Positions 24,441 through 35,599 of a stretch of DNA of 64,000 nucleotides are shown one piece after another. The notes beneath the pieces are model-generated. The model ran no database searches and was not told the origin of the DNA. It saw nothing but the letters and a program-made list of their open reading frames with translations. The first letter of the stretch is position 1. Every line of letters begins with the position of its first letter. A program made the translations under genes and the position numbers. Origin of the DNA: Xestospongia bergquistia (Eukaryota; Porifera; Demospongiae; Haplosclerida; Petrosiidae); NCBI GenBank assembly GCA_963965975.1, contig OZ014413.1:6207501-6271500 (forward strand), read 5' to 3'.

Positions 24441-24679
24441 CCAAATGATGACATTACATTAGTAAATATGACATTAGTAAATAATGCCCACCCTGACTTT
24501 ATTCTAGAGGTCAGCACAAATATTACTTTATGTATTATTCAAGAAGTGATATTTTTCATGTTCACTGCCTTTATGTCTTCCACTTGCAATACCCAAGATC
24601 TGTGAAGCATACTTCATTTTTATTCAAGATTATGTTTTCTCATACCCTGACTCACTAAGAAGACCTTAGGCTATCGCAA

Positions 24680-25330
24680 CAAAGATTAAGCACAATTGAG
24701 CATTCTGAAGCAACATCAGCTACATCATCATTCATCTATAAGAATAAAATTTCAGTAAGCATCATAAAGAACAATATATTTAAATAATTAGAATTTACAA
24801 ACATACCTTTTGTTCATCATAAATATACAAAATATTATTAATCACACCTTTTTTAGGAACAAATGGCAAAATAGTGCTATGGCAGTTTTAGCATTACAAT
24901 CTATATCACCTGTAAATTAAAAGTAATAGAATTCAATTAACAATCACTTACACCTTGATATTCAGCCTCAGCTCTTTTTAAAAATTCTATAGCTTTACCT
25001 TTCAACAAATTTCCATATACTATATATTATATATTATAGCAGGAAACCTTTTTTATTGATCCAATTTTGCAAACTAGTTTTAAACATATCTTTTTTGTCA
25101 AGAATAAGGTCCATCTCATTTATAATCTAGAAATGTAAAAAAATGTAAAGTGAAAACAATGTCAACTAACCACATAGAGAATTTTCAATTCTGGAAATTT
25201 CTCAATCGGAGCAGAAGCAGTAATTTCCAAAGATTCGTTTAAAAATTTCTCCACATGTATATATAAATGTTTGTTTGCATAAAGAAATAATTATTTTTTT
25301 GTGGTTTTTCCATTTCTACCTCTTTATATA
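24680..25330 (-). pseudogene. Multi-exon gene fragment of unknown family, cut by a transposon
   Basis: Successive minus-strand exon-like blocks read VEKFLNESLEITASAPIEKF...ILYV (25260-25173), then after a ~46-base intron IINEMDLILDKKDMFKTSLQ (from 25126). These are followed by YGNLLKGKAIEFLKRAEAEY (about 25010-24950), DIDCNAKTAIALFCHLF (about 24910-24855), and a last block ADVASECSIVLNLCCDSLRS ending in a stop near 24665. Phases largely fit, but a shift near 24850 and a 28-base AT insert near 25020-25050 interrupt it. The mostly helical sequence does not match a family I know. Its 5' side ends at the Harbinger element. Confidence 0.4.
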
Positions 25331-25382
25331 GAGCAGATATATTATAAGATAATATAATACTCCATTTACACTACACATTAAC

Positions 25383-25460
25383 CCTAGGCTAATTTTAGCC
25401 TGGGCTTAAGTTAGCACCTATTGGGCACTGTTTACACTTGATTAAAGTTAACCATTCCAA
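25383..25460. other. Probable left end of a PIF/Harbinger element
   Basis: A GC-richer block contains the near-palindrome AGGCTAATTTTAGCCT at 25386-25401 followed by GGGCTTAAGTTAGCACC. It stands out from its AT-rich surroundings and precedes the transposase. No matching inverted end was found on the far side, so the element boundary is inferred. Confidence 0.4.
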
Positions 25461-25719
25461 GCATGCTACACATATGTATGTTGGGGTGTGACTAAAGGTG
25501 TGGTAAACTTTATAGCAGATGGAAATGAAATGTATTGGGCTACTTATATTTATGAAATTTATAAGAAGATAATCTGTTATAAGAAAGAAATTACTACCAG
25601 GAAGGTACAATGCAATGCTGTAAAGCTTTTTCGTGCCAGGCAGAGCAGGGAAAAGATGGTGCTGTTTGTTTTTGGTAGCAAACTGTCTGGTTACATCTGT
25701 GAGTATAAAATGAGCTGTT

Positions 25720-26772
25720 GGGATTAAACAGAGAAACTCTTACTTTTGGGATTATATTGTTAATCGAACATTCTCTGACAGAGACTGGTATGAAAACTTT
25801 CGAGTGAGTAAACAAACATTTAATTATCTTTGTCGCAAGTTAAAACCAGTTATTGAATAAAAAAATACACAACTGAGTTGTGCTATTGCTATTGGTGTTA
25901 AGAGTTGCTGTTACTTAGTTGTGTCTGGCAACATCAACAGATTATAGAACACTGCCTGGGTCACTTTTTTGGAATTTCAAAAGCATCAGTTTGCCTAATA
26001 GTATGGGACGTATGTAGAGCTACTGTTGATAACTTAATGAAGGAATATATCAAGATTCCAAGTGGCAATGAATTGCGAGCAATGATATCATGTTTTAAAG
26101 AAAATTATAGTTGTAGTAAAGCATTTGATGGCTCACATATACCTATATCTTCTCCAGTAGAACATCACACAATTACTATAACAGAAAAGGGTTTTATTCT
26201 TTTGTACCACAAGGTTTAGTTGATCATCACTACTGTTTTATTGATGTATACACAGGGTGGCCAGGCAGTATGCATAATGCTATGATATTCTTTTAATCAT
26301 CATTGTACAAGATAGAACAGCTGGCACATTATATTTGAATTGGACAGCTCCCATTCCTGGTGAATCAGTACTAATAGTTATTTTAGGTGACTCTGTCTAT
26401 CCATTGTTAAAGTGGTTGATGAAACTATTCTCACAAAAAGAAGCACTTACTAATAGACAGAAGTTTAATTACCATTTAAGTATGGCAAGAGTTGTTTCTG
26501 AGAATTCAGTTGCTTGGCTTGAAGGGCAATGGGGATGCCTTTCAAAACGCATTGACATGGCACCAGAATGTATTCCTGTACTGATAGTTGCTTGTTGTAT
26601 TTTACACAATATGTGTGAAATACATGGTTATGAATTTGATTTTAACTGGTTCATTAAAAATGCTACTGTCTTTGATGATGATGAACCTAGGCCTACCAGT
26701 GCTACTGCCCAAGCATTACCTTCAGCAACAAACACACGTTATGCATTGGTGAAATATTTTGAACAATTGTAA
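25720..26772 (+). mobile_element. PIF/Harbinger (HARBI1-like) transposase, frameshifted
   Basis: Domains in order: WDYIVNRTFSDRDWYENFRV (25748-25807), typical of the N-terminal part of these DDE nucleases; IGVKSCCYLVVSG near 25890; SKAFDGSHIPI with the first catalytic aspartate near 26115-26150; then GDSVYPLLKWLM (second aspartate) at 26390-26425; NYHLSMARVVSENSVAWLEG with the catalytic glutamate near 26470-26525; and ACCILHNMCE at 26592. The C-terminus ends at 26772. At least three shifts or stops lie between 25850 and 26335, so it is inactive. It converges on the minus-strand trihelix gene, the usual two-gene plan of Harbinger elements. Confidence 0.85.
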
Positions 26773-26859
26773 TCATAAATTTAAAGTTTACCATGGCTTC
26801 AAGCCATTTTAAGCTGTCTAATAATCATGTGTGTTATGTGAATTGGTAACAGTGCTATG

Positions 26860-29496
26860 TCTGCCCATAAATGATGGTGACGGTGTATCTCCTTGCATGT
26901 TATTATAAGGGTTGTAAAATCCTTAAGGATGAGGACTTGTCATTTGCACCATCATACGCCACATTTCCAGTTCATGTTGCTGCTCATACTCTCTTCTCTT
27001 TCATCTCAATCCTCTTTCATTCATTTTCTGCATCTATCTTCATTCAGGGGTGTAGCCAGAATTTTGGATAGGGGGTGGGTGCTTGCCTGTATTCACTAGC
27101 CACGGATTTTTCTCCACACAAACATATTATACACATCACACTATGCACTGCGCTGTGTTACTGTGTATCTATGATCAAAACAATTATTAATCTGCTAAAA
27201 TATTACAAAGCCTAAGACGACGAGGATGTCTTCGACTGAATTCATCTATGATGGCCTCCACATCACAGTTGGTATCACGATGGACATGCAGTAATGAGAG
27301 GGCTGTGAGTCTCTCATTTGTCATTATAGAGCGATAGGGTACTTTTATCCTTTTCAGTGCACTGTGGGAACCCTTCGATGAGCAGGTTGTTACCAGTAAT
27401 GTGCACAATATCTGTAATAAGACCTTGATCGCAGTTGCATTTCTTAAAGATTGAGAAAGTGTTTTGGGCAAACACTGTTTTCCATGCTCCTTATTGTGCT
27501 CTTTCCATTTAAGATACCAGCAGAGTATCTCTCCATCAATTCCATTTCTGATGATGGTGAACTACATTGCAGTCACTACTTTTGAGATGATTTTTTGTTG
27601 GATAGAGTCACCTATTATTGAAAGCAACTGGTTTTGTATGTCTGCTGAGGTATAGGTGGCATTTCTTGCTGCTTTTTCAAGGCGATTTGCTAAAACATGA
27701 TCTCCAGACCCAACTTTAAAATTTAGTAATGCCCAAAAGTTCCCATGATCACTTGAACCATCCTGATCCCATTCAATATCAGTAAGACCGTCACAATGAC
27801 CCCTTAGAGGAATATTCTGACCGCCGCATAATACCAAAGTCTCAATGATTGACTTCAATATTTGGCAATTAATTGCAATTGTTTCAGCAACAGATTTATT
27901 CAAATGTTTGGCAATGCTGGGCTGGTGGCCTTGCATTACACGGAGAAATTCATCACATTTTGTGATTGCCATTAGATGATATTGCTTTTCTTTATGTTTG
28001 CCAAGTATTTCCAATGCCTTGGTGAGAATAAGTAGAGGCCGAGTAACCAAAACTCCAGGATCAACACCTTTGATTTAACTGGCAAACAATGCCCATGGTA
28101 AACAAAACCCACCCTTCGCCACTTCACTATATACAAGCCAAAGTGTAAACTGATGCAACCATTTGTGTTGAAATCTGTGCCCTGTAGCAAATCGAGGAAA
28201 ACAATACGTGGGACCTGGCTTGAAATGGTTTTTAAGCAGGTGAAACTTGACACTATCGGATATATTTCTCACTTTCATATAACTTCCAACATCACAGCTA
28301 TCAATCTCACATGATGATGTACCCATACTTGCTTGTGAATGGAATTCACTACGCTCTACTCACGGCAACTTCGATTGTGATGCAATATCTATACACAGAG
28401 AGAAAACCTAGCTAGATTTGGTATCAACTATAGATATCCATTAACTTCAGAATCACTATCAGAACTTTGAATGTCTTCGCTTTCAAGTGGAACCTCGTCG
28501 CTAGGAGAGGAGAGTGGTGATGCAGGACCTTTTTAAGGGACATCTTGCTAGTACCTGGAGTGATACAACTAGTGCATGCACATTTAATCGCTAATGATCG
28601 CCGCGTCGCACCAGCCCCGTCCTCTCTAGCTTTCACAATATTGGCGCATTCACTATATAGCGGCTCACACCCTCGCCATTCAACAAGCACAAAGGCTTGA
28701 CGATGGACGAGGGGGGTGCTTTAGCACACTCAGCCCCCCTGGCTACACACTTGTTCATTCTTTTTTCTTGCAAAATTAAATATTGTTCTCCAAACATTTG
28801 TACTTGATACAAGCATTTTGGCTGCTTGGGTGCAAACTGGATGGCAAACTCTAATTTTTTTTGTACTTGTGTAGCCTTATGCTTCCTGGCCTTCTTATAT
28901 TTATCTTTCATATCAAAACCAGGGGTAGACTCTTTGGTACATGCATCACTAGTAGTAGACTTGTTATCAACCTATATAATATATTATTAATAATGCTACC
29001 ATTATCAAAAAAATTAATTTTGACACGCATACCTCAAGTATACTAGAATCTTGTGTATTACACACTGATGACAATTGTACACAATCATTATCACTGTCCT
29101 CTAAATCTATACTATCACCTACTATACCACTATTTGATTTAACAATCAAGTTTGGCTTAGTGGCAGGTTTGCATCCCAATACGCTGTCCATTTCTTCATA
29201 ATACTTAATTTTTTTTGTCAACAGCCAGTTTCATCATGATGATCCACAACATCTTTGTACTGCTTGCACAACTTCTTCATCTTTTCTTTACAGTGCTCTA
29301 ATGTCCAATCATGCCACTTCTCTTTCAACAATTGTCTCTTCGTCTTCTGTTTCGATAATGTAATATGATCATCTATAAGACATTTCATAGGAGGATACCT
29401 ATCCTCCAAATTTAGCTTCTTCAGCCTACCCCTCTTTGTTTTGGGTGTTCCTTTGACGTCAGGTTCCAGAAGTCGCTTACAAGAAGCAACTTTCAT
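26860..29496 (-). pseudogene. Harbinger-associated trihelix/Myb-like DNA-binding protein gene, split by a hAT element
   Basis: The start MKVASCKRLLEP at 29496 leads to a trihelix-like domain (EKWHDWTLEHCKEKMKKLCK...DVVDHHDETGC, down to 29218). A frame slip then brings MTKKIKYYEEMDSVLGCKPA (29221-29165) and an acidic stretch. A short intron of about 60 bases (GAG|GTATGC to TATATAG|GTTGAT near 29033-28974) follows, then a basic helical region ending FGEQYLILQEKRMNK at 28760. There the hAT element at 27046-28752 interrupts. On the far side the sequence resumes in the same sense near 27040 with EYEQQHELEMWRMMVQM, a plausible C-terminal helix. The gene normally supplies the DNA-binding partner of the Harbinger transposase. 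Confidence 0.7.
27046..28752 (-). mobile_element. hAT element (DUF4371/ZMYM-type transposase), internally deleted
   Basis: Ends AGGGGTGTAGCCAG and CTGGCTACACACTT are inverted, flanked by CTTCATTC (27038-27045) and GTTCATTC (28753-28760), 7 of 8 identical. The target is inside the Harbinger trihelix gene. Coding on the minus strand: an acidic Ser-rich start (EVPLESEDIQSSDSDSEVNG near 28490-28435); a TTF-type zinc-finger-like part (HKWLHQFTLWLVYSEV near 28150); a DUF4371 region (KSIIETLVLCGGQNIPLRGH...NATYTSADIQNQL, 27560-28050); and the C-terminal dimerisation region (CSSKGSHSALKRIKVPYRS...ALSLLHVHRD, 27187-27400). The catalytic middle is missing between about 27560 and 27470 and frames shift several times, so it is non-autonomous. 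Confidence 0.85.
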
Positions 29497-29613
29497 ATTG
29501 CAAACATGCTCAATTTATTTTTTCTCCCATGATCACCATAAATGTTGGATTAGTATATAAGAAGTCAAATATGACAACTAACTTACAAAACCACTGACTT
29601 TGTTCCCAAGGTC

Positions 29614-29672
29614 CTCCAAACATTTGTACTTGATACAAGCATTTTGGCTGCTTGGGTGCAAACTGGATGGCA
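29614..29672. repeat. 59-base direct repeat of 28788-28846
   Basis: The block starting CTCCAAACATTTGTACTTGA and ending CAAACTGGATGGCA is identical at both places, about 826 bases apart. It is a piece of the trihelix gene's second exon copied upstream of its first exon. The identity implies a recent event. Confidence 0.85.
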
Positions 29673-29699
29673 TTTGTAATGTTCACAAGGTGTTACGTA

Positions 29700-30453
29700 C
29701 TTAAAAGAGGAAGTGTTTCAAAGATTACATGCTAACCCTCCTGATATGAATGATTTAGAAGAGCTCTTCGATGCTTTTCCTCTTCTTTTTGAGAATGTCT
29801 AAACACAATATAAATTAAACAAATTTTGTGTTGATGACTTTAACCTTGTGGTATGTTGGACTTACTATAAACATTATTATGATCTTATTGTAATATTGGC
29901 ATGTTATTATAGATAGTACAGGTATCTACTAAACATTATTTCTGCTCATAATAATTTGAGTCAATTAAAGTACTATACATTTGTAATTTAATTGTATGTA
30001 TACATGTACATGTACCTTATGATCTTTCTTATTTGTGTAGGAACCTAGAGAATTTAAATATGTCAGTCAGTCATACTGGACAAAGTGATTTTCTGGTATT
30101 AAATGGGAGAAGGTTAGTCGAACAGATATTTTTTACTATGTACCATTTTTCGAGACTCTAAAAATCTTTTACTAATGGAAGATTTTCAGTCAGGAATTTT
30201 AAACCCTCACGACATTTGTTTTGATGGAAAATTATATGATTTCTGTGACGGAACAATTTTTAAATCACATCTAATGTTTTCAGTAGTTTCGAATACGTTA
30301 CAAATAGTAGCCTACTATGATAAGTTGGAGGTTGTCAATCCAATTGGCTCCTATATTAACTCTTTCGGACTGCTGTGGAATTTTGCACAGGCGTGGCTTC
30401 CTCTGTGTTGGCAGGTGTACAAGTTTGCTCAGCATATGTCAAATTATTGTTAA
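29700..30453 (+). pseudogene. Fragment of a transposon-like gene family of unknown function
   Basis: The plus-strand frame 30175-30453 contains HDICFDGKLYDFCDGTIFKS, NTLQIVAYYDKLEVVNPIGS and then loses similarity. VPFFETLKI precedes it near 30145. Around 29715-29800 an open stretch reads EEVFQRLHANPPDMNDLEEL. I recall the core FCDG..(x)n..YYD.(x)EV.NP(x)GS from many uncharacterised cnidarian, sponge and fish proteins that also carry C2H2 fingers, probably transposon-derived. The C2H2 gene at 39.5-40.1 kb looks like the N-terminal part of such a protein. The family is not securely named and the fragment is not complete. Confidence 0.45.
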
Positions 30454-30503
30454 AATCCTTTTTTATAAAAGAAAGTGAGATTATCGCCTGTTGAATATAT
30501 CTC

Positions 30504-30775
30504 TTGCCCTCAGACCCTAATTTCCTCTTAAATTACTTTGAAGAAATGCCTAGTGATGGTGAATCTGATGTCGACTTTGATGACTACATCACAAAGATGA
30601 GGAAGACGAAGAATCCAGCTGCACTGCAATCTCCAGCTCCACCCTCACCTCTTGCAAAGAGCGAACTTCTGGCTCTAGCTTTTGTTCAACTTGTACTAGT
30701 GAGGTATTTTCTAGCTCTTATCAGTCTCCATGTAACGATGTTATGCTACACTTACATCAATTTTTTTGATAAATA
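30504..30775 (+). other. Hypothetical acidic Ser-rich reading frame
   Basis: From the ATG at 30546 the frame begins MPSDGESDVDFDDYI. After a likely slip it continues as acidic and Ser/Cys-rich sequence (KDEEDEESSCTAISSS) up to about 30775. Such acidic starts occur in transposase and zinc-domain genes. Nothing identifies the rest. Confidence 0.25.
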
Positions 30776-30777
30776 AT

Positions 30778-31790
30778 ATATGAAAAGATGCATATAAAAT
30801 TTTCACATATTATTTATCATAAACTCAGATCTGTCTTGCCTTCACCAAGTAGCTTCTCTATTTTCTCACATTCCAAATATCCATCAAATTCATCATCACT
30901 GTTGTCAAACTCATCCATTTCATTTTTGCATGCCATCTCAATCACATCGTCAACACCTAATTTTGCTTTTTCTGCTTTAAAATACAATGAAAAGTTTAGT
31001 AATTTTTTTAGCTTGTATATATGTATATGTGTGTGTGTTTGTATATATATATATACATACATGTAATAAAGTGCATGGTTTAATGCTACAGGTAGTGTCT
31101 CCAGAACCAAAGTCTCACTGTGAAGTAGTTTTTTTAAAAAGTGATTTAGTACAATATGCAGTAAAAGCAGCAAGGTAAACAGTAGATTATCAATTAGGAA
31201 CAAATTTTTATTCAAGGAACGATGTCTTTTCCAAGTTGTTGATAAATCTTCATCCTTTCATTCTACAAAATGTGCAATAACTTTTTTAAAAATTTGAATG
31301 TATTCAGCATGTGAGGGTGTTTCTTTGTATTAAAACATTCATGTATGAATGGCTGCCACAACTTCTGATCTAAAGATACATTAAAATGAATTATTATTAT
31401 TGTTATATCTAAGAGGCATAATAATTATGATCTATCTAACACTTGATTATGTGGTTTAACTTTCACCATTTACAAATTCTATTTTATGACAGAAAATCAT
31501 GTTGGAACTTTGAAACTGGACACCCATACCCCAAGTCTTTGGTGGGAAACACTTTTACAAAGTTGTCAATTGTAAAATGAATATGGTATTTTTAGAGCAA
31601 GTGTGTTTATCATGGTCAATTCTAAATGTTATCAATAATTTCTAACAATCTTTATCATTTTTCTCGTTAACAATATATATTATCTTTCTTGTTTGATGTT
31701 ATATCCTAATCACCATTTTTTATCAGCATACTTGAGCACCTTTGAACAGAGCTTACAATGCACATGTGTCTTTTAATCTGGTTCAGCTTA
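30778..31790. other. Mostly non-coding; one acidic scrap and a TA/TG repeat
   Basis: On the minus strand 30975-30817 encodes NEMDEFDNSDDEFDGYLE... ending in a stop, another acidic DDEFDGY-type scrap. Alternating TA/TG sequence lies at 31015-31062. The remaining ~700 bases show nothing. Confidence 0.35.
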
Positions 31791-31799
31791 CACAAAAGC

Positions 31800-32720
31800 A
31801 AATAATTGAGATTTTGTGTTAACAGGCGATTATGAGAGAACATTCCCAGCTAAAGAGAAAAATTCTGACTGTACACTTGTAGCTACTGTATACCACAGCA
31901 TTCTCACGAATTTTGACATAGTAGGATATTGGTTTTGTGCAGTCTCTTAGAATTATATTTTTCTTAAAAGGATTAGGAGATAGCGACAAGTGAGTTGAGT
32001 CTTTGTCATTCTCTCTGTTATTTACGAATACAAACTCAAGCATGTCAATGATGTCAAGTTTTACAGATTTGATGACATCACATCGTTCAACCTCAGCAAC
32101 AAAAGGATCCAGGTCTTTGAATCTAGAATCTAGGTAGGCACATTTTTTGCAGTGTTTCGTCTTTGTATCGACACTTCAAGTCTTCACTAATAGCTCTCTG
32201 CAGTAGTTTCTTCAAATGGCTCCAACACTTCAACAGATTCTCATAAAATGACTTTCTTGTAGCTTGTTGGATACAGTTCCTGCTTTTTAACCACTTTGTC
32301 AATGTCAATTTCAACAATTCGTTGCACCATTTTGAGCTGAGAATTCCATCTTCTTGCATTCTTGGCAATAAGGGTTTTTCCATACAAAGTTTCCACTTTT
32401 TTTCTGTTGCAATTGTTGACTTTCAGACATGATTCACAATTCCAGAAGCCTTAGGTACAATTGATGTGATTTGCTTACATGACTTCAATCCATCATTGAT
32501 GGCAAGCTGTTAAGTATGTGCAAAGCATGATATTCTCTGTGGAATGTCAATTTCATCGTACGTTATCATCATCTTGAGATGACTGTTCATTCTGATCGTA
32601 CCGTCAGACAGAACCTACAAATGTTGACAAATATTGTATTGCTTGCTTGTTGAAATGAAAAGCCATTAATTCTCTTTTGTGTTCACTAAGTAACATTAAC
32701 TCAGTTACTATTCATTTTCT
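31800..32720 (-). mobile_element. hAT/ZBED-type transposase relic (middle and C-terminal parts)
   Basis: Minus-strand blocks in order: QRISCFAHTLQLAINDGLKS (near 32545-32485), the conserved hAT C/H segment; RRWNSQLKMVQRIVEID (near 32350); SVEVLEPFEET (near 32215); CAYLDSRFKDLDPFVAEVER (near 32145-32085); and a following DMLEFVFV stretch to about 31830. This is the typical order of the hAT RNase-H-like core. Stops and shifts separate the blocks. The N-terminal BED finger and the C-terminal dimerisation end are not in this piece. Confidence 0.75.
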
Positions 32721-32735
32721 TGGTATATTGTGTAG

Positions 32736-33038
32736 GCACTTCTGACCCATCAGAAATATTTCTGGATTATTTTGCTGATATCTGTGAAGCCATTGAAGTT
32801 AAACCCTTTCTCATTGTTAATCGCCTCCTTACAGCTCGATTGATATCACCAACTTTCAAAGAAGATGTAAAAAGTATGAGTGGTGATAATTATGAGAAAG
32901 CAGACAAAATAGTTAATGAACTACAACAACAAGTTAATGAAATAGGAATTGATTTTTTAAAGGCTATCCGTGACTTCCTTTTGAACCAGAACCATACATT
33001 AAAAGACATTGGCATAAGAATGAAACGTCAACTAGAAA
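32736..33038 (+). CDS. Orphan exon encoding a CARD/death-fold-like domain
   Basis: A 303-base exon is bounded by a good acceptor (TTGGTATATTGTGTAG before 32736) and donor (GTAAGA from 33039). It enters and leaves in phase 1, so it is a symmetric module. It encodes about 100 residues: SDPSEIFLDYFADICEAIEV, NRLLTARLISPTFKEDVKSM, DKIVNELQQQ, FLKAIRDFLL and IGIRMKRQLE. The alternation of amphipathic helices and the VNRLLTARLIS...KADKIV...FLKAIRDFL spacing resemble the CARD/death-fold exons found in sponge signalling proteins. No other exon of this gene is visible; both neighbours are minus-strand hAT relics. The domain call is by eye. Confidence 0.5.
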
Positions 33039-33044
33039 GTAAGA

Positions 33045-33640
33045 GATTATATTACGTTCTTCATTGTTGGACTGTCATCATTAGTCATTGAAAGAGTGTT
33101 TTGAAGCAACTTGTACAGCAAAAGGCTTATAATCCCAACAGTTGGATATTTAGATCCTTTCAATAAGGTTGTTGCTTGTACAAATAGCTTAAGAACGGTT
33201 AGTACTTTTTCTAACACATTATATTCTCTTCCTTCAGGCAACTAACAATGTGATATCTTTCTGAACTATCCAACAACATAGCACATAATGGTGGCTGTCC
33301 ACAATGCTCATTGGCAACATATCCTTGCAGACAAATCTGAGCAGTGAATCTTCACATTGTTACATATGATGAGAGAGTTGTTTGACCACTTGATCCACTA
33401 GCAACAGAAGGACTAGGACAGATTGCGTTATATTCTTTATGACAGGTACGAACGTGATAAAGTAAGTTCGTAGTATTGCCACATCAAGGAAGACAGCCCA
33501 TACAAATACGACATATAACTTGTTTGTTGTCCATTTTTCTGCCATTTTCATCAATTTTGAACCCAAAGTGCTTCCATGCTTTACTTTTTCTCCAGAAAAA
33601 GGAACCAAAGTACATGTAGTAGAAGTAGCTGTAATTTTAC
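33045..33640 (-). mobile_element. hAT/ZBED-type transposase relic with BED finger
   Basis: The minus strand from 33620 reads SKAWKHFGFKIDENGRKMDN, then VICRICMGCLP, then TTNLLYHVRTCHKEY. This is a BED zinc finger with its C-x2-C and H-x4-H pairs. Near 33330-33290 it reads CKDMLPMSIVDSHHY, the usual hAT segment after the finger. The frame 33047-33241 (VLKLFVQATTLLKGSKYPTV...) matches a later hAT segment, so the DNA between has been deleted. It is broken by stops and shifts. It may be the other end of the element at 31800-32720, with the death-fold exon between, or a separate copy. Confidence 0.75.
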
Positions 33641-33960
33641 CAAGCCACAAAAATTATAAAGTGTTTCAAACGAAGTGGACATGCGCAAGAATGTCAACCC
33701 AAGTTATTTCAATTAAATTAATTACGATAGACATTTTGAATTGATATTATGGTTATATTGATATTATTACAAGACCTGGCATTCACACTCACAGTATCAC
33801 AAAAGCACCCTTAAAGGTGCTCTTGACACCAGTAACTCTGTTTGACATCATTGCATTTGACACCCACTGAGCTGAATTAATACTTCCATTTTAACAGCAT
33901 AGGATATCAACTTGTCCCAATCACTTTGTCCCCTTCTATGATTTTCTTTTATTATTGTTT
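33641..33960. other. No gene seen
   Basis: Spacer between the BED relic and the LTR element. A minus-strand frame reading RGQSDWDKLISYAVKMEVLI (near 33935-33875) looks coding-like but is too short to place. Confidence 0.35.
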
Positions 33961-33965
33961 GAGTG

Positions 33966-34161
33966 TGATAATTTGACTGGGAATAATTACGATTGAATAG
34001 GATTATAACAGAATGACAAAGAAGAGAATACAACAATCACAATCCAAAAGTTAACATGTGTCTGAGCCAACTGCTACTGAGCATGCTCATAATATAATTA
34101 CATCAAATAACACAATAATGACAAATAAACATACATTAAATGCATAATTCAATACACTACA
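33966..34161 (-). repeat. LTR, 3' end of the Gypsy element
   Basis: 196 bases, nearly identical to 38174-38369. It is the 3' LTR because the element reads on the minus strand, and it lies next to the purine tract at about 34162-34176. Confidence 0.9.
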
Positions 34162-34749
34162 TTTCTCCCCACTTAAATTAAGGGAGTCTAAAAGTACCTG
34201 TCAGGAGGCCTTCAATTACGTGTAGGATAACGTGAATTGAATAAAAATGATGGAGGAGTATCGGATGCTGTAGAAGTTGAGTTGGTTTCTGAATTGGAAG
34301 TTAGAGCAGTAACACCAGTATTGGTTGATGTAACAGAATCTTTAGCAGGTGGTAAAATTTCAATTGCGTCATCATCATTCACCTCATTCATCAGAGGTTG
34401 TATCACCAACCACAGCACTGGGCTGAGTATTCGTACTAGTCTCTATTGGAACTTCCCATCTAAGAATTTGATCAATATGGCACCTTCGCTGAGAACCACT
34501 ATGGAGATTTACAATATACGACATGGAGCCAAGTTTTTCCACAACAGTACCAGGTTGCCAAGTGACACAATTGTGACGATGAATCTTGACCATAACATCA
34601 TCACCAATCATAAAGTTTCTCTCATGACTGTGCCCATCATAAGCCTGTTTTTTGAGACTCTGTTTTTCCAATACTTGCCTTCCATAGTCTGGTTTTAGCA
34701 AATCTAGCACAGTCTTGATATGACGATTAAGAAATAGGGTACTTGGTGG

Positions 34750-35400
34750 CACCCCTGTAACAGCATGAGGTGTTGAGCGATACCTTAGAAGAAAGCTAGA
34801 CAACTTATGCTGATCAGACCTTTTATCTCTCCTTCCTGCCATGATTGATTTCTTCAAGGTTTGTACAAATCGCTCTGCTGCACCATTTGTTGCTGGACGA
34901 TACGGAGCTGTTCGACAATGTTTTATCCCATTGCATTTAAGAAATAGTTGGAACTCTTCAGAGCTAAACTGAGGACCATTGTCTGAGACTAATTGATCAG
35001 CCATATGCTGCAAACACTTGTCTTAGTATGTTGATTGTCTTTGAAGTTGTGGTTGAGGTCATTTCAAAGACTTCTGGCCATTTGGAATGGGCATCAACTA
35101 TAATAAAATAAGTTTTACCATACAGTGGGCCAGCAAAGTCCACATGGATTCTAACCCAAGGCTTAGCAGGCCACAACCATGGATTTAGTGGTGCTTTAGG
35201 AGGAGATGGCTTGACAGATAAACAAGGCTCACATGATTTTACTAAGGTGTCTATATCAGAATCTACTCCTGGCCACCATACATGGCTTCTCGCAATAGCT
35301 TTCATCCGGCTAATACCTGGATGATCTTGGTGCAATTCATTTAACACTTTACTCCTGTATTTGAGTGGTACAAGTACACGAATACCCCACATAACACAGT
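34750..35400 (-). other. Integrase region of the Gypsy element
   Basis: An HHCC-type zinc-binding region (HQDHPGISR...SCEPC) is followed by the DDE core with WVRIHVDFAGPL and SDNGPQFSSEEFQ, and a chromodomain-free C-terminal part. Fossil part of the 33966-38369 element. Confidence 0.85.
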
Positions 35401-35599
35401 TTCCTTCAATAGTCAGTTCATGTCTACGATTAAAGTAAGGTTTAAGCTCATGAGGTACACTACTAGGCCAACCGGTTTGGGTATATCTGAGCACCTTAGA
35501 CAAAATACTGTCAGTAGAAGTGGCTAAAGCCAGTTGTTTAGCAGTCAAAGGTAAGGCTTCTAATTGACTCAAATTAAAAATACTATCAAAACAGACACC

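Noticed and set aside
30987-31178. Plus-strand frame over the TA/TG repeat at 31 kb
   Set aside because: Mostly repeat-encoded Tyr/Val/Ile residues.
34237-34698. 153-codon plus-strand frame
   Set aside because: Antisense shadow of the 3' part of the Gypsy element.
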